Shown here: piece by piece, positions 1 to 5,031 of the stretch
Numbering within the stretch: position 1 is the stretch's first letter
Layout of the letters: each line of letters starts with the position of its first letter
Translations under genes and position numbers: made by a program
Notes under the pieces: model-generated
What the model saw: only the letters and a program-made list of their open reading frames with translations
The model's database searches: none
Told to the model about the DNA's origin: nothing
NCBI GenBank assembly: GCA_900318855.1
Contig: ONMG01000054.1
Location: forward strand, 1 to 5,781
Direction: 5' to 3'
Source: an uncultured Prevotella sp.
GTDB taxonomy: Bacteria; Bacteroidota; Bacteroidia; Bacteroidales; Bacteroidaceae
Length of the DNA: 5,781 nt

Positions 1-15
1 GATGATTCTTGGCAT
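1..15 (-). CDS. Possible start of a leftward gene (first five codons only)
   Basis: Read on the minus strand, an ATG at 15-13 opens a frame reading M-P-R-I-I that runs off the left edge. Just upstream on that strand is a purine-rich stretch, AAAGGGAGAC, which contains a Shine-Dalgarno-like GGGAG only two bases from the ATG. This would be a gene transcribed divergently from the ATPase. Five residues are too few to assign a product, and I see no Bacteroidota -7 box (CAAAnnTA when read on the plus strand) anywhere between it and the ATPase gene. The call rests on the start codon, the ribosome-site-like sequence and the otherwise empty region to its right. Confidence 0.3.
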
Positions 16-250
16 GTCTCCCTTTATTTGTAGCCTTTAGGGAACGCTTCGTTCGCGACGAGACAGCCATGCGATGCGCAGCTAAGGAGCCGTGAGGTGC
101 GGAGGAGGCCCCGTGTAGCGGCATGTTGATGAATGATGGCGGCTCTGAAGAGAATGAGTGTGGAGTGAGCTGCTGTCTGCACATGGATGCCCATGAGCAC
201 CGCAGATTCCAACGATTAATACGCCACCTGTCAGATGGTCAATCGTGTGT

Positions 251-376
251 TTGTCAATTCTCCGGCATATGGCGTACTTGTCTCCGGCATATGGTGGACT
301 AATGCCGGGTGAAGAGCACCGGAATTAGAAATTACTTGCTTCATGTTGCGAGTGCACACTATACTGGAATTGACAA
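251..376. repeat. 10-bp inverted repeat bracketing the CCGG repeat cluster
   Basis: TTGTCAATTC at 251-260 is matched by its exact reverse complement GAATTGACAA at 367-376, leaving 106 bases between the arms. The left arm abuts the first copy of the 14-bp direct repeat. A match of this length could arise by chance in a few hundred bases, so a functional role is only a possibility. Confidence 0.35.
259..294 (+). repeat. Tandem 14-bp direct repeats, 22 bp apart
   Basis: TCTCCGGCATATGG occurs exactly at 259-272 and again at 281-294. The period is 22 bp, close to two turns of the DNA helix, which is what tandem operator sites on one face of the helix look like. Each copy is preceded by TTGTC (251-255 and 278-282). 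The first copy has an extra AATTC between TTGTC and the repeat. An inverted partial copy, ATGCCGG, follows at 302-308. The function is unknown. The exact match and spacing are seen directly; operator function is inference. Confidence 0.6.
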
Positions 377-460
377 GCTCACGGAAAATATACTGTGACC
401 CAGAGCTGTCCCTCGCAAGTTAAATAATATTGAAAAAAGAAGCGTGTGGCGTTTTTTCTG

Positions 461-468
461 TAAATTTG
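461..468 (+). promoter_or_regulatory. Putative Bacteroidota -7 box for the ATPase operon
   Basis: TAAATTTG fits the Bacteroidota -7 consensus TAnnTTTG exactly. It is followed only eight bases later by the preferred ATPase start codon at 477. No good -33 TTTG sits at the usual distance of roughly 19-22 bases; the nearest TTG is at 430-432, 28 bases upstream. If the box is used, transcription would begin almost at the ATG, giving a leaderless or nearly leaderless message. The match to consensus is seen; activity is inferred. Confidence 0.4.
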
Positions 469-476
469 CACATAGT

Positions 477-3095
477 ATGGTAAAAGCAAGCAATCAGACA
501 GAAAAGATTCTGCAAGGTCTCTCGCCCGCCGAGGTTGAAGGGAGTCGTGCTAAGTATGGAAACAACTTCCTCACGCCTCCCAAACGGACTTCCATGTGGA
601 AGCTTTATCTCGACAAGTATCGTGATCCCATTATCATCATCCTTCTGGTAGCCGCCGCCATCTCTTTGGTGCTCGGTATCGTAAGTAAAGAGTTCACCGA
701 GACTATAGGTATCATATTAGCTATTTTCTTCGCCACCACCGTCGGCTTCTATTTCGAACGCGACGCTGCTAAGAAGTTCGACCTGCTCAATACGGTCAGC
801 GAGTGGCAGCCGGTGAAGGTGCGCCGTGATAGTCAGGTGATGGAGGTGCCGCTCTGCGACGTCGTTGTGGGGGATATCATCTTAGTGGAGACAGGTGATG
901 AGATACCTGCCGACGCCATATTGCTGAAGGGCGTGAATCTCGAAGTCAACGAATCGTCGCTTACCGGTGAGCCTATCGTGGAGAAACATGTCGGAGTCGA
1001 ACGTTCCAACCCCGAGGCCACCTACCCCTCCAACCGGCTTCTCAAGTCGACAATGGTGATGAGTGGCCGGGGAGAAGCTCAGGTGACTGCTGTGGGCGAT
1101 GCTACGGAGATAGGGCGTGTGGCCCGGAAGTCGACCGAGGCCACCCACACCAAGACACCGCTCAACATCCAGCTCGACAAGCTGGCTAAGCTCATCTCAA
1201 AGGTAGGCTCAGGCGTAGCCATTGCTGCCTTCGCGCTTTTCCTGGGTCGCGACTTGCTCATGAATCCCACCCTTTGGCACAGTGGCAACTATTTAGCTAT
1301 GGCTCAGGCCGTGCTCCAGTATTTCATGATGGCCGTCACACTCATCGTGATGGCAGTGCCCGAGGGACTGCCTATGGCCGTAACATTGGCTTTAGCCCTG
1401 AACATGCGGCGTATGCTCAAGTCGCACAACCTGGTCAGACGTCTCCACGCCTGCGAGACGATGGGAGCCGTAGATGTCATCTGTACCGACAAAACCGGCA
1501 CGCTGACACAGAACAAGATGCAGGTGGCTAAGATGGATGCTCATGACCTTGATGACATGCAGCTTAGCATTCTCTATAGTGGTATAGCCGTGAACACGAC
1601 GGCTGAGTTGAATGGCGACGACGGTATAGGCAACCCAACAGAAGTGGCTCTGCTGCTTTGGGTGAAGGACAACGGCATGAGCTACCGCTCTCTGCGCAAC
1701 GATTGCAGTGTGGTGGCTCAACTGCCTTTCTCCACAGAGAGAAAGTTTATGGCCACCGTTGCTGAGGTTGACGACCGACGCTGGCTCTTCGTCAAGGGCG
1801 CTCCCGAGATTGTAGCCGACTTCTGTGTCATCAGTGCCAGTGAGCGCCAGCATCTTCGCAGTCAGCTGCTCAGCTATCAGCAGAAAGGGATGCGCACCTT
1901 AGGCTTTGCCTGTAAGGAACTTGGCGACGAACTTCCCGACCTCAACCATATAGAGGCAGGCAGCATGCAGTGGCAGGCTGTGGCAGCCATTTCCGACCCC
2001 GTCAGAGGCGACGTAGCAGCTGCTGTGAACCAGTGCCACCGTGCAGGCATAGAAGTGAAAATCGTCACCGGCGACACCTCCGCAACGGCTATCGAGATAG
2101 GACGTCAGATAGGCGTTTGGAAGGACAATACACCCGCCGACGCTGCTATCAGTGGCCCCGAGTGGGAAGCGCTCTCCGATGAGGAGGCCTACAAGCGCGC
2201 GCCGGTCATCAAGGTGATGTCGCGCGCCAAACCTACAGACAAACAGCGGCTCGTGGAGATGCTGCAGAAACGAGGCAAGGTGGTAGCGGTCACGGGCGAC
2301 GGCACCAATGACGCGCCGGCACTTCACTATGCCCACGTAGGACTGTCGCTGGGCTCAGGGACCAACGTTGCCAAACAGGCTTCCGACATGACGCTTCTCG
2401 ACGACTCCTTCACTTCCATTGCCAACGCCGTGATGTGGGGACGGTCGCTCTATAAGAACATCCAGCGCTTCCTCTTCTTCCAGCTCACGGTCAACGTATG
2501 CGCGTTGCTCGTGGCTCTCGCAGGGCCCTTCATCGGCAGTGACATGCCGCTCACGGTGACACAGATACTTTGGGTGAACCTCATCATGGACACTTTCGCT
2601 GCCCTTGCACTGGCCTCTCTGCCTCCTTCGCGCGAGGTGATGCGCGAGAAGCCCCGCCGCCCCGACGAGTCGATCATCACTCCTGCCATGACAAGAGCTA
2701 TCGTGGGCTGTGGCATTCTCTTCGCTCTGCTGCTCTGTGTGCTGCTCTGGCACTGCGAGCATGGTGTGGACCCAGGTGTACAGCCCAGGGAGCTCACCAT
2801 CTTCTTCACCATCTTCGTGATGATGCAGTTTTGGAATCTCTTCAACGCTAAAGCACTTGGCTCCTGCCATTCGGCATTCCGCCGCTTCTGGGCCGACCAC
2901 GGTATGGCTCTCGTGCTGGTGCTCATCCTCGTCGGACAAGTGCTTATCGTGGAGTTCGGAGGCAGCATCTTCCGTACCGTTCCCTTGAGTTTCCACGACT
3001 GGATGCTGTGCATAGCCGTCACACTGCCCGTACTCATTGTCGGTGAGCTGTGGAGGGCATGCAAGCGACTCAAGGTAAGAAGGGAAAAACAGTAA
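477..3095 (+). CDS. Calcium-translocating P-type ATPase, PMCA type
   Basis: A membrane pump predicted to export Ca2+ from the cytoplasm, driven by ATP through an aspartyl-phosphate intermediate. Numbered from the ATG at 477 (872 residues): actuator motif TGEP at 163-166, M4 motif PEGLP at 295-299, phosphorylation site DKTGT with Asp338, nucleotide-binding KGAPE at 440-444, TGD at 531-533, and hinge TGDGTNDAP at 606-614. About ten membrane segments are visible, near 51-69, 75-94, 243-261, 278-308, 664-686, 696-717, 740-759, 774-789, 810-827 and 843-859. Ca2+ ligands of the single PMCA-type site are present: Glu296 in M4, and Asn701 and Asp705 in M6 (WVNLIMD). M5 has QLTVN with Asn673 but lacks the extra M5 glutamate of two-site SERCA pumps. 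There is no C-terminal calmodulin-binding tail. A GTG at 444 would add 11 residues (MWRFFCKFAHS). I prefer the ATG because about 14 residues before the GLSPAEV motif suits the family and because a -7-like box lies between the two starts. ribF follows 7 bases downstream. Confidence 0.95.
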   Translation: MVKASNQTEKILQGLSPAEVEGSRAKYGNNFLTPPKRTSMWKLYLDKYRDPIIIILLVAAAISLVLGIVSKEFTETIGIILAIFFATTVGFYFERDAAKKFDLLNTVSEWQPVKVRRDSQVMEVPLCDVVVGDIILVETGDEIPADAILLKGVNLEVNESSLTGEPIVEKHVGVERSNPEATYPSNRLLKSTMVMSGRGEAQVTAVGDATEIGRVARKSTEATHTKTPLNIQLDKLAKLISKVGSGVAIAAFALFLGRDLLMNPTLWHSGNYLAMAQAVLQYFMMAVTLIVMAVPEGLPMAVTLALALNMRRMLKSHNLVRRLHACETMGAVDVICTDKTGTLTQNKMQVAKMDAHDLDDMQLSILYSGIAVNTTAELNGDDGIGNPTEVALLLWVKDNGMSYRSLRNDCSVVAQLPFSTERKFMATVAEVDDRRWLFVKGAPEIVADFCVISASERQHLRSQLLSYQQKGMRTLGFACKELGDELPDLNHIEAGSMQWQAVAAISDPVRGDVAAAVNQCHRAGIEVKIVTGDTSATAIEIGRQIGVWKDNTPADAAISGPEWEALSDEEAYKRAPVIKVMSRAKPTDKQRLVEMLQKRGKVVAVTGDGTNDAPALHYAHVGLSLGSGTNVAKQASDMTLLDDSFTSIANAVMWGRSLYKNIQRFLFFQLTVNVCALLVALAGPFIGSDMPLTVTQILWVNLIMDTFAALALASLPPSREVMREKPRRPDESIITPAMTRAIVGCGILFALLLCVLLWHCEHGVDPGVQPRELTIFFTIFVMMQFWNLFNAKALGSCHSAFRRFWADHGMALVLVLILVGQVLIVEFGGSIFRTVPLSFHDWMLCIAVTLPVLIVGELWRACKRLKVRREKQ

Positions 3096-3102
3096 GAGGA
3101 TT

Positions 3103-4050
3103 ATGGAAACTACTTATCTTGACCGCAACACCTGCCTTAAGCAACCCTGTGTTGGAACAATAGGCTTCTTCGATGGTGTCCACCGCGGTCATCGCTTCCT
3201 CATCGGATGCGTCACGTCTGCAGCAAAGGACTCTGACCTGCAGTCAGTGGTCATCACTTTCGACAAGCATCCTCGGCAGGTGCTCCAGAGCGACTATGTA
3301 CCTCAGCTGCTCACCACTACGGAGGAGAAGCTGCAACTACTCTCTGAGACCGGTATCGACCGCGTTGTGGTGCTTCACTTCACACCGGAGATGGCCGCTA
3401 TGTCCGCATTCGACTTCATGGACACTGTGCTCCATCGCCAGCTGAACATGCGCAAGCTCATCATAGGCTACGACAACCACTTCGGCCAGGGAGGAAACGA
3501 AGGATTCAGCGACTATATCCGCTACGGCAAAGAGCTGGGTATTGACGTCAAAGCAGCGCCGCCCTTTGAACCCGGCGGAGGCGTCCATGTGAGCTCGTCG
3601 CAAGTGAGGCGGCTCTTAGCCGAGGGCGACATCGTATCGGCCAATCAGTGTCTGGGCTATACCTACACCTTAGGGGGAACCGTGACCCACGGATTTGCGG
3701 AGGGGCGCCGCATCGGGTTCCCCACCGCCAACATCGATCCGCAAACAGTGGGACAAATGATTCCGGCAGCTGGTGTCTATGCAGTCAGCGTAATGCTGCC
3801 GGGGCACAGTGGCAGCTTCGGCGGTATGTTGAACATCGGCAGTAGGCCTACTTTCGGCGGGAAGGACGTGACGATAGAGGTGAATATCTTCGATTTCATC
3901 GGTAATCTTTATGAGCAAAAGTTGCGGGTAGAATTTCTCGGACGCATAAGGAGCGAACGGAAGTTCAGTAGTGTCGAGGCTCTTGCCGCTCAACTTGCCG
4001 ACGACAGACTTAAAGCAGAAACGATCATGAATCATACAACATTCCTATGA
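3103..4050 (+). CDS. ribF: Bifunctional riboflavin kinase / FAD synthetase (FMN adenylyltransferase)
   Basis: A cytoplasmic enzyme that phosphorylates riboflavin to FMN and then adenylylates FMN to FAD. Its 315 residues match the usual bacterial RibF length. The N-terminal nucleotidyltransferase half has GFFDGVHRGH at 21-30 with the HxGH signature (H27-H30), the GYDNHFG motif at 122-128, and the SSSQVR motif at 164-169. The C-terminal kinase half has GRRIGFPTANI at 201-211, GVYAV at 224-228, NIGSRPTF at 244-251, the likely catalytic Glu259 in IEVNIFDF, and the closing RIRSERKFSSVEAL block at 281-294. Two departures from the common pattern are visible: His126 with GQGGN where many homologues have an Arg and HNR, and Asn261 where a His is common. 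The gene starts 7 bases after the ATPase stop with GAGGA very close to the ATG, and its stop overlaps the next start (ATGA), so it is probably in one transcript with both neighbours. Confidence 0.96.
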   Translation: METTYLDRNTCLKQPCVGTIGFFDGVHRGHRFLIGCVTSAAKDSDLQSVVITFDKHPRQVLQSDYVPQLLTTTEEKLQLLSETGIDRVVVLHFTPEMAAMSAFDFMDTVLHRQLNMRKLIIGYDNHFGQGGNEGFSDYIRYGKELGIDVKAAPPFEPGGGVHVSSSQVRRLLAEGDIVSANQCLGYTYTLGGTVTHGFAEGRRIGFPTANIDPQTVGQMIPAAGVYAVSVMLPGHSGSFGGMLNIGSRPTFGGKDVTIEVNIFDFIGNLYEQKLRVEFLGRIRSERKFSSVEALAAQLADDRLKAETIMNHTTFL

Positions 4051-4892
4051 GCAAACCGTTACGAAGCATTATCGACATCATCTGGTATTGCGTCATCTAC
4101 ATTGTTCTGCAAGTAGTGTGCAACTTTGTCGTCTTCATCATCGCCATGACGATGGACGGCAAGCCCTTCAGCACCGCTCTCACCGCCTGTCTGCACGGCA
4201 AGGCTGATGTCTCGGGCGATGGCATCGTCCTGGCAAGTATTCTCGGAAGCTTGCTGCTCATTATCATCTTTGCCCGCCACAAGTACACTCCCGTCAGTCC
4301 CGTCTATCTGCGACAGCGCCCTTGGGCAGTACTGATATGGACTGTCCTATTGTCCATCGGCCTCATCATCCCTTTGGAATGTCTTTTGGAGGGCATGCAT
4401 TATGAGATGCCAGTCGACTACAAGTTCCTCTTCAAGAAGATGCTGACAAGCCGTTGGGCCTACTTCGACATAGCTCTGATAGGCCCAATAGCCGAGGAGA
4501 TGTTGTTTCGCGGAGCCATTCTTCGTAAGTTGCTTTCGCTCTTGAAAGGCAATCTTCATTGGGTGGCCATAGCCATCTCGGCACTCTTCTTTGGTGCAGC
4601 TCACGGCAATTGGGCCCAAGGCTTCAACGCCTTCCTCGTCGGACTTCTTCTCGGATGGATGTACTACCGTACGGGCAGCATCATTCCCGGCATAGTCTTC
4701 CACTGGACGAACAACACAGTCAGCTACATCGTTTACCACGTGATGCCCAACCAAGCAGACAGCAAGCTCATTGACCTCTTTGGCGGTAATACCCACACCC
4801 TGTTGCTCGCAGTGCTGTTCTCACTCTGCATCGCTCTGCCGTCGCTCTTCCAGCTGGCCACGAGGCTGAGGAAGGCCGATGCCGGCCAATGA
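4047..4892 (+). CDS. CPBP (Rce1/Abi-type) intramembrane endopeptidase
   Basis: A multi-pass inner-membrane protein of 281 residues of the CPBP family, related to eukaryotic Rce1 CAAX protease. All three family motifs are intact: EExxxR at Glu150-Glu151-Arg155 (GPIAEEMLFRG), FxxxH at Phe182-His186 (FFGAAHGN), and HxxxN at His219-Asn223 (FHWTNN). Hydrophobic segments lie near 13-34, 58-76, 94-111, 138-149, 171-186, 194-207, 211-226 and 251-270. This suggests around seven or eight membrane passes with the active site inside the bilayer. Bacterial members have been linked to peptide or bacteriocin processing, immunity and membrane-protein turnover, but no substrate can be read from this sequence. 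The start overlaps the ribF stop by four bases (ATGA), which implies translational coupling. There is no CAAX-protein or bacteriocin gene in view. Family assignment is firm; role is unknown. Confidence 0.94.
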   Translation: MSKPLRSIIDIIWYCVIYIVLQVVCNFVVFIIAMTMDGKPFSTALTACLHGKADVSGDGIVLASILGSLLLIIIFARHKYTPVSPVYLRQRPWAVLIWTVLLSIGLIIPLECLLEGMHYEMPVDYKFLFKKMLTSRWAYFDIALIGPIAEEMLFRGAILRKLLSLLKGNLHWVAIAISALFFGAAHGNWAQGFNAFLVGLLLGWMYYRTGSIIPGIVFHWTNNTVSYIVYHVMPNQADSKLIDLFGGNTHTLLLAVLFSLCIALPSLFQLATRLRKADAGQ

Positions 4893-4940
4893 TAGCTTCT
4901 TCTGTGGCGTGCCCAGTTATGAAAGGCCGATATATAGCAA

Positions 4941-4962
4941 TTGTCAGACAAATGTCAGTTTG
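4941..4962 (+). promoter_or_regulatory. Possible operator upstream of the receptor promoter
   Basis: TGTCAG occurs at 4942-4947 and 4953-4958, 11 bp apart, which is one helical turn. The first copy lies in an odd palindrome TTGTC-A-GACAA (4941-4951), and the second lies between CAAA and TTTG (4949-4962). The cluster sits just upstream of the -33 position of the receptor promoter, where an activator or repressor could bind. This is a pattern-based guess with no known regulator attached. Confidence 0.3.
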
Positions 4963-4966
4963 ATTA

Positions 4967-4998
4967 TTTCGTTTCTCACCGTTCGTTTCATACCTTTG
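4967..4998 (+). promoter_or_regulatory. Bacteroidota-type promoter of the receptor gene
   Basis: The -7 box TACCTTTG at 4991-4998 matches TAnnTTTG exactly and is followed by CG, as is common in this phylum. A TTTC at 4967-4970 sits 20 bases upstream as a one-mismatch -33 TTTG; a perfect TTTG at 4959-4962 is 28 bases away and less likely. Transcription would start around 5003-5006, leaving a leader of roughly 15-18 bases before the ATG at 5021 with the A-rich stretch ACAAACACGCAAAG rather than a Shine-Dalgarno sequence. Confidence 0.7.
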
Positions 4999-5031
4999 CG
5001 CTCAACAAACACGCAAAGATATGAAACGAAC
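4981..5031. repeat. 20-bp near-perfect inverted repeat spanning promoter and start codon
   Basis: The left arm is 4981-5000, the loop is 5001-5011 (CTCAACAAACA), and the right arm is 5012-5031. Nineteen of twenty positions pair; the single mismatch is C4993 against A5019. The left arm contains the -7 box TACCTTTG. The right arm contains CAAAGATA (a TATCTTTG -7-like box on the other strand) plus the receptor ATG and codons 2 to 4. A transcript reading through from the upstream operon could fold into a strong hairpin hiding the start codon, whereas a transcript from the gene's own promoter would contain only the right arm. Confidence 0.85.

Larger units (their letters stand above)
16..476. other. 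Long non-coding region upstream of the ATPase gene
   Basis: About 460 bases without a convincing gene on either strand. The only open frame of note is a 62-codon minus-strand frame with a TTG start that is rich in Arg, His and Cys and resembles no family I know; I treat it as chance. The region holds small hairpins (GAACG-CTT-CGTTC at 42-54 and CATGG-ATGC-CCATG at 182-195), a cluster of CCGG-centred repeats at 251-326, and a -7-like box at 461-468. The 16-130 part is GC-rich with several CG-rich words, while 325-450 is clearly more AT-rich, as expected near a promoter. It could be a divergent intergenic regulatory region, or the left part could be a dispersed genomic repeat. Confidence 0.6.
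4893..5020. promoter_or_regulatory. Regulatory gap between the protease and receptor genes
   Basis: 128 bases with no gene. It contains two TGTCAG words one helical turn apart, a good Bacteroidota promoter, and the left arm and loop of a long inverted repeat. I see no standard intrinsic terminator for the upstream operon: the only GC-rich hairpin nearby (GGCCG-ATGC-CGGCC at 4874-4887) lies inside the end of the protease gene and is not followed by a T-run. Confidence 0.6.

Noticed and set aside
24..212. 62-codon minus-strand open frame in the left intergenic region
   Set aside because: It has a TTG start, an unusual Arg/His/Cys-rich composition, no recognisable motif and no promoter. It ends just before the possible leftward ATG, so it looks like untranslated leader or repeat sequence rather than a gene.
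370..394. TTGACA with TATACT as a sigma70-style promoter
   Set aside because: The spacer is only 13 bases, and Bacteroidota housekeeping promoters use the -33/-7 TTTG and TAnnTTTG pattern instead.
1392..1853. 153-codon minus-strand open frame opposite the ATPase phosphorylation domain
   Set aside because: It is antisense to the DKTGT-containing region, with no motif of its own and no initiation signals.
2355..3073. Two overlapping minus-strand open frames of over 200 codons opposite the ATPase C-terminus
   Set aside because: They lie antisense to strongly conserved ATPase coding sequence. Their translations are low-complexity (His/Glu-rich or Ser/Arg-rich), as expected from reading GC-rich codons backwards.
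4874..4887. GGCCG-ATGC-CGGCC hairpin as a terminator for the operon
   Set aside because: The five-pair stem lies within the last codons of the protease gene and is followed by mixed sequence, not a T-run.
4981..5031. Invertible promoter of the phase-variation type
   Set aside because: The two arms are only 11 bases apart, too short a segment for recombinase-driven inversion to switch a promoter, and no recombinase gene is in view.
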